Of a DNA stretch of 64,000 bases, positions 40,742 to 48,566 are shown in pieces. The position numbers and the translations under genes were made by a program. Origin of the DNA: UBA7803 sp040219135 (GTDB lineage Bacteria; Pseudomonadota; Gammaproteobacteria; Pseudomonadales; Azotimanducaceae). The stretch covers positions 1 through 64,000 of the forward strand of contig JAVJTA010000011.1 in assembly GCA_040219135.1 (NCBI GenBank), given 5' to 3'. The notes under the pieces were generated by a model. The model saw nothing but the letters and a program-made list of their open reading frames with translations. It was not told the DNA's origin and searched no databases. Each line of letters opens with the position of its first letter. The stretch's first letter is position 1.

Positions 40742-41938
40742 ATGACCCATCGTACACCGCAGCGTAAGCTGGAAGCCTGCAATGAATCGGAGCTGTCGAT
40801 GCGATTTCCAGACCCCGACCTGATTGCGGATCCCTATCCCAGCTTTGCCGACTGGCTGGCGGAACATCCCATCTGGCGCGATCCAGCCACGGGCCACTGG
40901 GTGCTCACCCGTCATGACGACGTCCGGTCGGTCCTCAAGAACTCCACGGCGTTCTCATCCAGAGCAATGGGAGAGACGGGTAACCCGCTGCCGCTGCTGA
41001 CCGACGATCCACCCAAGCACACCCAGCTGAGGAAGCTCGTCGACCGAGCATTTACCGTGAGAATGCTGAGGCAGATGGAGGACTGGGTCGTGAAGCTGGC
41101 GGACGACATGGTCGGCGCATTGCCGGCGGGAGCGCCGGTGGACATCGTTCAGGACCTGACCATCCCCCTGCCCGTCGCGGTGATCTCCCGGATGATGGGC
41201 ATTCCCAACGCGAGGGCCGAGGACTTCAAACGCTGGTCCGATGCCCTGACGGGAACGCTCGCCGGGAGCTCGCTCGCCGACCGGGAAAAGGACGTGATGG
41301 AAATGGCCATGTACTTCCAGTCGCTGATTCCAGAGCGTCGTGACGACCCTGGCGATGATCTGGTCAGCGCGGTGGTGAACGCGGAAATCGACGGTCAGCG
41401 CCTCACGGACCAGGAAATCGTCGGCTTCAACATCCTGCTGTTGATTGCTGGCAACGAAACCACCACCAATCTGCTCGGGAACCTGCTGAACATCCTGGTC
41501 GAACGGCCAGATCTGTACGAGCGGCTGCGCGCCGAGCCGGCACGGATCGACGCTGCGATTGAAGAAACACTTCGTTTCGATCCGCCGGTACAGTTTCTGA
41601 TGCGAAAGGCCACCACGGCGATGGCGTTTCACGGCCAGACCGTCGCACCGGGCGAAAACGTTACCGTGGTGATGGCCGCGGCGAATCGGGATCCGCGGTC
41701 TTACGAGCAACCCGAGGTCTTCGATCTGGACAGACCGAAGAACCATCATCACACCTTCGGCTTCGGCATCCACTTCTGCATCGGCGCGCCTCTGGCGCGC
41801 CTGGAGGCGCGCCTCGCCATGCGCGCGTTGCTCGCCCGCTTCCCCGCAATCCGGCGGGCCGACGATCCGGACAGAGTGAACGAGCGGGTGGCCTCGCCGC
41901 TGCTGCGCGGTTTCCACCATCTGTGGGTGGCGTTCTAG
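40742..41938 (+). CDS. Cytochrome P450
   Basis: A 398-residue soluble bacterial P450 (379 if the ATG at 40799, which has CGGAG before it, is used). It has the I-helix acid/threonine pair in LLIAGNETTTN (Asn in place of the usual His/Asp), the ExxR motif ETLR, and the heme loop FGFGIHFCIGAPLARLEA with Cys346. Class I P450s need ferredoxin and reductase partners, and none is visible beside it. The substrate is unknown. Its location between bchP/tspO and the puf operon is unusual and points to an accessory insertion. Confidence 0.88.
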   Translation: MTHRTPQRKLEACNESELSMRFPDPDLIADPYPSFADWLAEHPIWRDPATGHWVLTRHDDVRSVLKNSTAFSSRAMGETGNPLPLLTDDPPKHTQLRKLVDRAFTVRMLRQMEDWVVKLADDMVGALPAGAPVDIVQDLTIPLPVAVISRMMGIPNARAEDFKRWSDALTGTLAGSSLADREKDVMEMAMYFQSLIPERRDDPGDDLVSAVVNAEIDGQRLTDQEIVGFNILLLIAGNETTTNLLGNLLNILVERPDLYERLRAEPARIDAAIEETLRFDPPVQFLMRKATTAMAFHGQTVAPGENVTVVMAAANRDPRSYEQPEVFDLDRPKNHHHTFGFGIHFCIGAPLARLEARLAMRALLARFPAIRRADDPDRVNERVASPLLRGFHHLWVAF

Positions 41939-41960
41939 CGGCCGACACGCGCGGAACCAG

Positions 41961-41989
41961 GCCAGGGACCTGGCTCCAGCGCCGGAGCC
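41961..41989. terminator. Candidate hairpins between convergent P450 and pufC
   Basis: GCCAGG-GA-CCTGGC (41961-41974) and GGCTCC-N6-GGAGCC (41972-41989) are alternative short stems in the 88-base gap between convergent genes. There is no T-run, so intrinsic termination is uncertain. Confidence 0.35.
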
Positions 41990-42026
41990 GTCGCTTCAGG
42001 TCGACGTCCTGCCAGGGATCGTCAGC

Positions 42027-43040
42027 TCAGGGCGCGGATCCCAGCGCCGGGTAATCCGCGGCCATCTGCGCGCCACCGAGCGGCTTCGGCAGGCCCTGGT
42101 GGCAGGTGGCGCAGTTGGCCTTCGGGGCATCGCCGAGCACGCCGCGTCGATGCTCGGGGAGCGCCGAGGCGAGCGGATCGAGGTAGTCGACGTTCAGATC
42201 CTGCACCATGTTGATACCGTGGTAGGCGGTCACCCGCACCGGCGAGCTCTGCTCCCAGTCGGCGAACGCCCGGGAGTTGTGGCAGTAGGTGCAGTTCACG
42301 CCCAGGCCTTCGGACATGTGCATCATCAGCGAGTAGGTCCACTCGGTGTCCTTGATGTCCCGGGTCGTGGAACCGGTCGGCAGCGCCGTCGCGGCATTCA
42401 CGCGGATGCCGGCGTCACCGGTGTTGGTCAGGAAACGATCGAACGCATCGTACGGCAGTGACGCGTACGCCGCCGCCGGCGCCGCAATGTTCTGGCCGTC
42501 GCGCCAGCCGGCGAAGTCGCCCCGCACGGACTTCGGCCCCGGATCCACGGTCCAGATCTGCGCGGGCACGTTCAGGCCACGGTGACAGGTGTAGCAGGTG
42601 ACGCCGGTGTTCCCGACGTGGGAGGACCAGCTGCTGTTGATGTGCTGGGTCATCTGCAGCATGCGGCGCGACACCACCTTCGTGTAGATGTCGTCGGACG
42701 CCAGATTGGTGGGAATGTGGCAGTAGTTGCAGCCCTGCTCCGGGGATACCCAACTGGTCATGGCGGTCATCAGCCGGGTGAACTCGGCCACCGACAGGTC
42801 GCCGAGTACCTGCACGTTCTGGTAGACCGATCCGGCCGGCGGACCGCCGGCAGGCGCCGGCGGCAGCGCGGCGGGAATCGCGTCCGGCTCACCCGCCAGG
42901 CGCGGGTTATTGATCTCGACGATGCCAGTACCCCGGAAGCCGGTCTGCTCGGAGTCCATCGGTGGACGTTCGCAGCCCGCCAACAGCAGAGCGCCGCACA
43001 CCATCAGTCCGAGGGCGCCGTACTTGCTCAGCTCGTTCAT
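42027..43040 (-). CDS. pufC: Reaction-centre cytochrome c subunit (tetraheme) PufC
   Basis: 337 residues. A lipoprotein signal ends in LLLAGC (Cys23). Four CxxCH heme sites are present (CNYCH, CYTCH, CTYCH, CATCH) with upstream Met ligands (RLMTAM, RRMLQM, LMMHM). It re-reduces the special pair from the periplasm. The ATG shares one base with the pufM stop (TGATG). It is the last gene of the puf operon. Confidence 0.96.
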   Translation of the reverse strand: MNELSKYGALGLMVCGALLLAGCERPPMDSEQTGFRGTGIVEINNPRLAGEPDAIPAALPPAPAGGPPAGSVYQNVQVLGDLSVAEFTRLMTAMTSWVSPEQGCNYCHIPTNLASDDIYTKVVSRRMLQMTQHINSSWSSHVGNTGVTCYTCHRGLNVPAQIWTVDPGPKSVRGDFAGWRDGQNIAAPAAAYASLPYDAFDRFLTNTGDAGIRVNAATALPTGSTTRDIKDTEWTYSLMMHMSEGLGVNCTYCHNSRAFADWEQSSPVRVTAYHGINMVQDLNVDYLDPLASALPEHRRGVLGDAPKANCATCHQGLPKPLGGAQMAADYPALGSAP

Positions 43041-44011
43041 CACGGGGTCCCTCCGGACATGGTTGCGGGATCGGCCACGCCTTCCAGGGGATACATCGGT
43101 GCGATGCCGTGCTTGACCCCCCAGAGGAACCAGTTGTCGACCACCGTGCCGGTGAGCAGGATGCCGATGCCGCCGGTGAGCGGGGTCAGCACCGCGAACC
43201 ACCAGGCCCAGCGGTGGATCGATTCCATGGTGGCGTTGAAGCCCATGGTCCAGCGCCAGAACAGGGCCGCGCGCTCCGACGCGGTGCCACGGTCGACGAT
43301 CTGTTCGAGCTCGCGATCGCCGCCGAACCGGTTGACCGCGAGGATCGTAGCCCCGTGCATGGCGAACAGCAGCACCGAGCCGTACAGAAAAGCGATCGAG
43401 AGCATGTGGAACGGGTTGTAGAACAGATTGCCGTAGCGAATCGAGAACGCGGCAGTCCAGTCGAGGTGCGGGAAGACTCCGAACGGCACCGCTTCGGCCC
43501 AGCTGCCCATGAGCACCGGGCGGATCAGGCCGAGCACCAGATAGAGCCAGATGGCCGCGGCAAACGCCCAGGCGGTGTGCGTTCCGAGTCCGAGCGCACG
43601 GGCCCGGGTGTACATCTTGATCCACCACAGGATGATCGCCGCGGTGAGGAAAAAGCCGGCCCAGATCCACCAGCCGCCCTCGTTCAGCGGCGGAATGCTC
43701 AGTCCGTATTTGGCGGCCGGGGGTTCCAGCGCCAGCCAGAACAGCTGGCGGACGAACTCGATGGGATCCCAGTTCACGGACGCCCACATGTTCAGGCCGA
43801 TGATCTCGATGGCAATGAAGCCGCAGACCAGACTGGCCACTCCCAGGGTGCCGAGATAGATGGGTCCGATCTGCGCGTCGCCGACCTTTCCCGCGAGATA
43901 CGAGAAGAACGGCTCGCCCTGCCGGGTGAAGACCCCGGTCTCCACCGGCACGCCGGGTTCCACCGGAGGGCGAACCTGCAGCCGGGTGTAGATGCTCTGA
44001 TATTCCGCCAT
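43040..44011 (-). CDS. pufM: Reaction-centre M subunit PufM
   Basis: 323 residues with five membrane helices. Typical segments are NLFYNPFHMLSIAFLYGSVLLFAMHGATILA (His ligand of the special pair and the quinone/iron side) and ESIHRWAWWFAVLTPLTGGIG (non-heme iron His and QA pocket Trp). AAGGGAAGG precedes the ATG. It is 30 bases after pufL. The C-terminus extends to PMYPLEGVADPATM, next to the cytochrome subunit. Confidence 0.97.
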   Translation of the reverse strand: MAEYQSIYTRLQVRPPVEPGVPVETGVFTRQGEPFFSYLAGKVGDAQIGPIYLGTLGVASLVCGFIAIEIIGLNMWASVNWDPIEFVRQLFWLALEPPAAKYGLSIPPLNEGGWWIWAGFFLTAAIILWWIKMYTRARALGLGTHTAWAFAAAIWLYLVLGLIRPVLMGSWAEAVPFGVFPHLDWTAAFSIRYGNLFYNPFHMLSIAFLYGSVLLFAMHGATILAVNRFGGDRELEQIVDRGTASERAALFWRWTMGFNATMESIHRWAWWFAVLTPLTGGIGILLTGTVVDNWFLWGVKHGIAPMYPLEGVADPATMSGGTP

Positions 44012-44041
44012 GATCCCTTCCCTTTGTTTGTTGGGCCAGCG

Positions 44042-44869
44042 CTACTGCGGCCAGACCGGCAGCTGCAGCCACCAGGTCCACCACTCCGGCCAGCCGCGGG
44101 TCCAGAACGGGCCGCTGATGACGATGCAGATGGCGCTCCAGAATCCCGCCGACAGGGCCAGGAACAGGCCGAGACGATGGATGCCGAGGGCACCGATGGA
44201 ATAGCCCAGGGTGTCGCGGAAGAACGTGTTCTCGTGCTCCGTGGTCTTGACCACCTCGCCGCGCTTGGGGTTGGCCGCCGACAGGATCAGCGAGCCGTGC
44301 AGCGACAGCGCGAAGGTGGTGGTGAAGAAGAAGGTCACCGCCAGCATGTGCGCGGGGTTGTAGTGGAAGTGCAGGTACTGGTAGCCGACGTTGGACACCC
44401 AGTCGAGGTGACTGAGAATCCCGTAGGGAAATCCGTGGCCCCAGGCGCCGAGCAGCACCGGGCGGATCACCACCAGGGTGAAGTAGGCGAAGATCGCCAC
44501 GCCGAAGGCGATCGGCACGTGGTAGCCGATGCCGAGCTTTCGACAGATTTCCACCTCGCGCAGCGCCCAGGAGACGAAGGCGCCGAGCGCGCAGATGGTG
44601 ATGAGCTGCCAGAGCCCGCCCTCCTTGAGCGGCGCCAGCGCCAGCCCGTACTCGAGATCGGGCGGCGCGATGTTGATCTGCCAGACGTTCCAGGTGGGTC
44701 CGAGCGCGGCCCCCCAGAAAATCAGTGCGGTGCCCAGCAGCGCGAAGAATGCGGTCGTCACGCCGAAGAAGCCGACGTAAAAGGGTCCGACCCAGAAATC
44801 GAACAGGTCGCCGCCGATCAGCGTACCGCCGCGCACGCGGTACTTGCGTTCAAAATTCAGCATCGCCAT
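44042..44869 (-). CDS. pufL: Reaction-centre L subunit PufL
   Basis: 275 residues. The N-terminus is MAMLNFERKYRVRGGTLIGGDLFDFWVGP. The core has YLHFHYNPAHMLAVTFFFTTTFALSLHGSLIL (bacteriochlorophyll and iron His ligands) and RLGLFLALSAGFWSAICIVISGPFW. GAGGGGG lies 9 bases before the ATG; the second Met is an alternative start. It is separated from pufA by a 117-base structured gap. Confidence 0.97.
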   Translation of the reverse strand: MAMLNFERKYRVRGGTLIGGDLFDFWVGPFYVGFFGVTTAFFALLGTALIFWGAALGPTWNVWQINIAPPDLEYGLALAPLKEGGLWQLITICALGAFVSWALREVEICRKLGIGYHVPIAFGVAIFAYFTLVVIRPVLLGAWGHGFPYGILSHLDWVSNVGYQYLHFHYNPAHMLAVTFFFTTTFALSLHGSLILSAANPKRGEVVKTTEHENTFFRDTLGYSIGALGIHRLGLFLALSAGFWSAICIVISGPFWTRGWPEWWTWWLQLPVWPQ

Positions 44870-44891
44870 GGACGATTCCCCCTCGAAGCCT

Positions 44892-44921
44892 CTATTGCGT
44901 TCTCATCTACTGCGTTCTCAT
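44892..44921 (-). repeat. Two tandem 15-bp repeats in the pufA-pufL gap
   Basis: CTATTGCGTTCTCAT (44892-44906) is followed at once by CTACTGCGTTCTCAT (44907-44921), one mismatch. It lies in the leader of pufL, 22 bases before its start codon. Function unknown. Confidence 0.75.
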
Positions 44922-44939
44922 CCCGGAAAATCCGGACCA

Positions 44940-44972
44940 GGCACGTACGCCGGCAAGCCGACCCCACGTGCC
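44940..44972 (-). promoter_or_regulatory. pufA-pufL intercistronic stem-loop
   Basis: GGCACGT (44940-44946) pairs with ACGTGCC (44966-44972), enclosing a second stem CGGC-AA-GCCG (44951-44960). In other purple bacteria a hairpin here protects the pufBA segment from 3' decay and sets the excess of LH1 over reaction centres. The position and strength fit that role. A weaker stem CCGGA-AAA-TCCGG lies at 44923-44935. Confidence 0.65.
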
Positions 44973-44986
44973 CGGCCCGGAGGTGG

Positions 44987-45202
44987 TCAGACGATCGAGA
45001 TCGTCGAACCATTGGCCACACGGGCCAGCTGCTCTGCGGGAACCAACAGCTCCTGCGTCACTGAGGCCGAAGGCCCCTCCAACCAGTTGAACCGGTCGGT
45101 GCTCAGCAGAATGAAGTGGATCAGCAGAGCCAACGCGAAAAGGAAAGTGCCCAGTGCGACCAGGACTCTCCTTGGATCGAACAACAGCCATATCCGCCAC
45201 AT
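44987..45202 (-). CDS. pufA: Light-harvesting 1 alpha polypeptide
   Basis: 71 residues. MWRIWLLFDPRRVLVALGTFLFALALLIHFILLS is the classical LH1 alpha membrane core with the bacteriochlorophyll-binding His in LIHF. The C-terminus runs about 29 residues beyond FNWLEG, ending VANGSTISIV, and is on the long side. A near-perfect AAGGAGG lies 9 bases before the ATG. It is 13 bases after pufB. Confidence 0.96.
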   Translation of the reverse strand: MWRIWLLFDPRRVLVALGTFLFALALLIHFILLSTDRFNWLEGPSASVTQELLVPAEQLARVANGSTISIV

Positions 45203-45215
45203 ACGTATTTCCTCC

Positions 45216-45431
45216 TTAAGCCAGGTAAGAAATGATCGAGATTGCAGCAGACTGCGCGTTGTCGATCATCGCGTAGCCATCTGGTCCCGGTAACCAGGGA
45301 CGCCACATCCACGCAAGAATGTGCGCGATGATGGCGATGACGGTGAAAGCAATGAAGCTCGTGACAAAAATGCCATGAAACTCCTTTGCTTCCTCGTCGC
45401 TCAGCCCGGAGGCTGCACCTGATTGACTCAT
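45216..45431 (-). CDS. pufB: Light-harvesting 1 beta polypeptide with C-terminal extension
   Basis: 71 residues. EAKEFHGIFVTSFIAFTVIAIIAHILAWMWRPWLPG is the canonical beta core with both His residues. Most LH1 beta chains end near WRPWLPG, but here the frame continues PDGYAMIDNAQSAAISIISYLA (about 22 residues) to a proper stop. The start MSQSGAASG has AGAGGA upstream; the frame is open 14 codons earlier without beta similarity. Confidence 0.95.
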   Translation of the reverse strand: MSQSGAASGLSDEEAKEFHGIFVTSFIAFTVIAIIAHILAWMWRPWLPGPDGYAMIDNAQSAAISIISYLA

Positions 45432-45468
45432 GTGAAAATCCTCTGGTTTACCCTTGAGGCCGTTATGC

Positions 45469-45488
45469 CGCACGGCCGGGGCCGTGCG
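45469..45488 (-). promoter_or_regulatory. Strong hairpin between bchZ and pufB
   Basis: CGCACGGCC (45469-45477) is the reverse complement of GGCCGTGCG (45480-45488), a 9-bp GC stem with a 2-base gap (in practice a small loop). A second stem CATCCGG/CCGGATG lies at 45530-45548. No pufQ-like coding sequence is found in 45432-45581. The structure may mark a processing point that separates bch and puf messages. Confidence 0.6.
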
Positions 45489-45581
45489 AACCGTTTCGTC
45501 ACGAACGCTTGCGCGCCGTGACCCCCATCCATCCGGAGAACCCGGATGAATCCTTCGAGGACTGGCGTGATCGCTGCCACG

Positions 45582-47024
45582 TCAGGCCGCCTGTCCGAGA
45601 CGGGCCGCCGCATGCTCGACCCAGTCCGCTGATACGCGCTCGGCGCCGGCCGCCAGCGCCGCGCGCTCCGCCGACTCACGCAGGCGCTTGGCCGCGGAGA
45701 TCCGCACCAGCACCGGCTGCTGTTCCAGAACCGCCTCCATGGCCGCTTTCGCCCCGTCGTCCCAGGGCAGCAGCGAGCTGCGCGTCGGCGTCGCGTCCAC
45801 CTGATCCATCTCGCTGCCGAGCGGCAGAATGTCGAACAGCGCATCGAACAGCGCGTTGCAGACTTCCTGGGTGACGTAGGTGGCGCCGGAGTAGCCCATG
45901 AACGGCGTCCCCGTGTGGCGGCGGATCACGGCGCCCGGAAACGAGGCCGGGATGTAGCGCGACGGCGCCCGGCACTCGGCCGCGTACATGCGTTCGTTGT
46001 AACTGCCGAACAGCACCAGCGGCGGCGTCGTGCGGATGGCCTCGCGCACCGCCGCGTTGTCCGGCTTGACCCCCGCGCTGCGGGAAAAACTGAAGGTGCA
46101 CGGCAGCCCGAGGTCCTCTTCGAGGAAATTGCGCAGGCCGCGGGCGTAGGTTTCGTTGGCGACGATGCCGAAGCTCGCCGTGCCGAAGAAGTCCTGGGTC
46201 ACCGAGCGCCACAGATCCCACAGCGGCTTGATGGTGGTGTGCTTCTCGCGCTCGATGAACGGTTCAGAATCCAGACCGAGTTCGGCGCCCAGAGCACGCA
46301 GGAACCTGGTCGTGCTGTGCAGGCCCATCGGCGCCTGAAAGTACGGACGCTCGAGCGCCTCGCAGAGCAGGCGTCCGTACTCGCGGTACATGCACACGTT
46401 GGCCTGGGCATCGGTGAGCTTCGGCACGTCGGCAAGATGCGAGCCGAGTGGAAACACCAGATTGATCTCGGCGCCGATGCCTTCCACAAGGCGTCGGATC
46501 TCCGCGAGGTCCGACGGCGTGTTGAAGTAGCCGTAGGCCGGACCGATGATGTTGACCTTGGGCCTCCGACCGTCTTTCGCCGGCTTCGCCTTCGGTACCC
46601 GCTTGCGGCCGTGCTGGGTCCACAGCCACAGCAGCGCACGATCGGCGCTCTGCCACTGGTCTTCATCGATGGTGCGCGGCAGAAAGCGCTGGATGTTGGT
46701 GCCTTCCGGGGTGACGCCGCCGCCGATCATCTCGGCGATGGACCCGGTGACCACCACGCTCGGAAGGTCCGGATCGAGCGTGGCATGGGCTTTCTTCATC
46801 GCACCTTCGGTGCCGTGCTGGCCGAGTTCGTCCTCGGACAGCCCGGTGACGACGATGGGCAGCTCGTGGGGCGGCAGCGCGTCGGTGTAGTGCAGCACCG
46901 AGGTCACCGGCAGGTTCTCACAGCCGACCGGGCCGTCGATGATCACCTGCAGCCCCTTGATGGCGGTGAACATGTACACCGCGCCCCAGTAGCCGCCCGC
47001 GCGATCGTGGTCGAGCACCAGCAT
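45582..47024 (-). CDS. bchZ: Chlorophyllide a reductase subunit BchZ
   Basis: 480 residues. It starts MLVLDHDRAGGYWGAVYMFTAIKGLQ and has DGPVGCENLPVTSVLHYTDALPPHELPIV with a cluster cysteine. With BchY it forms the NifEN-like catalytic part that reduces ring B; COR of this type can also reduce the 8-vinyl group, which fits the absence of bciA. The ATG shares a base with the bchY stop (TGATG). Confidence 0.96.
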   Translation of the reverse strand: MLVLDHDRAGGYWGAVYMFTAIKGLQVIIDGPVGCENLPVTSVLHYTDALPPHELPIVVTGLSEDELGQHGTEGAMKKAHATLDPDLPSVVVTGSIAEMIGGGVTPEGTNIQRFLPRTIDEDQWQSADRALLWLWTQHGRKRVPKAKPAKDGRRPKVNIIGPAYGYFNTPSDLAEIRRLVEGIGAEINLVFPLGSHLADVPKLTDAQANVCMYREYGRLLCEALERPYFQAPMGLHSTTRFLRALGAELGLDSEPFIEREKHTTIKPLWDLWRSVTQDFFGTASFGIVANETYARGLRNFLEEDLGLPCTFSFSRSAGVKPDNAAVREAIRTTPPLVLFGSYNERMYAAECRAPSRYIPASFPGAVIRRHTGTPFMGYSGATYVTQEVCNALFDALFDILPLGSEMDQVDATPTRSSLLPWDDGAKAAMEAVLEQQPVLVRISAAKRLRESAERAALAAGAERVSADWVEHAAARLGQAA

Positions 47025-48562
47025 CAGACGGTGTCTCCGACGGGGATGTCCTGGGGCGCCTGCTTGGCCATGCGCTTGCGGTACTTTTCGCGGAACTTCG
47101 CGTGGTCGGCGGGCACGTCCTCCCAGACCCCGGCGGCATCGCCGCTGCCGACGCCGGCAAAGAACGCGTTCATGGTGTCGAAGCGCCGTTTGTTGGCCAG
47201 TGCCGCGTTGATCACCTGAGTCAGCGAGCCGGCGCCGGCGGCGCCCATCAGCGGCCGCGCCGAGATCAGGTTGGTGAAGTACAACGCCGGCGTGGCCTGT
47301 TCCTTGGCTTTCTGCACCACCGGCGTGGTGCCGATGGCGAGATCGGGCTCGAACTCGGCCATAGCCGCGAGGTCGTGCTCCAGCGACGCCCGGTAGCGCA
47401 CGTGCACGCCGTGAGCTTCGAGCCACTCGCGATCGGTTTCCGAATGCGGCGTCTTCGGGCAGGCGGTGCCGACGTAGCGCAGGTCCGCGCCGGACTCCAC
47501 CAGCAGACGGCCCACCAGCAGTTCCGAGCCTTCGTAGCCGGAAAGGGTGATGCGCCCCTTGATCGGACTGTTGGCGAGAATTGCCGCGATGGCCGGGAGG
47601 GCTTTGTTCTGGGCTGCCGCAATCGCTTTCGCATCGATGCCACAAGCTTCTCCGACCGCGGCGAGCCACGCGGCGGTGCCCTCGCGGCCCACGGGTGCAG
47701 AGCCCAAAATGGTTCGGCCGGCGGCGCTGAACTCGCGGCAGCTGGCGGTGTAGAACGGATGGATCGCTGCCACCGCGGCGCAGTCGAGGGCCGCGTAGAG
47801 CTCGCGCCATTCGCGGGTCGGCACCGTCGGTCCCGTAGTCAGACCCATCGGTTCGAGCAATGCGGCGACGCCGATGGGATCGGCGGGAAACAGCTCGCCC
47901 AGCAAGGTCACCGTGGGCAGCGCCTGCACGCCGTTGCGCGGCTGCGCCACCGGTCCCCGCTCCGCCTCGCGACGCGCGTACTTGAGCATCGCGCCGGCGA
48001 GCACGTCTTTCGCCTCGGCGTGGGTCGGCACGCCGAAGCCGGGGACGTCGATGCCGATCACGCGCACCCCGTTGATCTCGTCCGGCAGCATGTCCAGCGG
48101 CACGCCGGAAGCCGTCGGCACGCACAGGTTGATCACCACCACGGCGTCATACGCTTCGGGATCGGCGAGCTTGGCCACCGCCTCGCGGATGTCTTCGTAG
48201 AGACGGCCGGTGACCAGCGTCTCGGAGCTGAACGGCACGTAGCCGACGCTGCGTCTGGCGCCGTAGAAGTGCGAGGTGAAGGTCAGCCCGTACACACAGC
48301 ATGCGGACCCGGACAGCACGGTGGCGGTGCGCCGCATGCGCAGACCGACGCGCAGCGAGCCGAACGCCGGGCACATGCTCTGAGGCTGGTCGTGGGGGCC
48401 CTTAGGATAATCCTGCGCGTAGCGGTCCAGCGTCTCGCTCTTGCCGGCCGCGCGCGCCGAGCGCTCCAGCTCGGCACCGGCGTGGCAGCCGACGCCGTCG
48501 CCTCCCGGCAGGGACGGAGCACCGGAGGGATCGAGCTGCTGTACGGGAACACGTTCACTCAT
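47024..48562 (-). CDS. bchY: Chlorophyllide a reductase subunit BchY
   Basis: 512 residues. The conserved core QSMCPAFGSLRVGLRMRRTATVLSGSACCVYGL carries the cluster cysteines. FYTASCREFSAAGR follows. The start MSERVPVQQLDPSG lies 4 bases after the bchX stop; the upstream open frame lies in bchX. It is the partner of BchZ and BchX. Confidence 0.96.
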   Translation of the reverse strand: MSERVPVQQLDPSGAPSLPGGDGVGCHAGAELERSARAAGKSETLDRYAQDYPKGPHDQPQSMCPAFGSLRVGLRMRRTATVLSGSACCVYGLTFTSHFYGARRSVGYVPFSSETLVTGRLYEDIREAVAKLADPEAYDAVVVINLCVPTASGVPLDMLPDEINGVRVIGIDVPGFGVPTHAEAKDVLAGAMLKYARREAERGPVAQPRNGVQALPTVTLLGELFPADPIGVAALLEPMGLTTGPTVPTREWRELYAALDCAAVAAIHPFYTASCREFSAAGRTILGSAPVGREGTAAWLAAVGEACGIDAKAIAAAQNKALPAIAAILANSPIKGRITLSGYEGSELLVGRLLVESGADLRYVGTACPKTPHSETDREWLEAHGVHVRYRASLEHDLAAMAEFEPDLAIGTTPVVQKAKEQATPALYFTNLISARPLMGAAGAGSLTQVINAALANKRRFDTMNAFFAGVGSGDAAGVWEDVPADHAKFREKYRKRMAKQAPQDIPVGDTV

Positions 48563-48566
48563 GACG

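Noticed and set aside
45432..45581. pufQ between bchZ and pufB
   Set aside because: The gap is only 150 bases, dominated by hairpins, and has no coding frame of suitable length.
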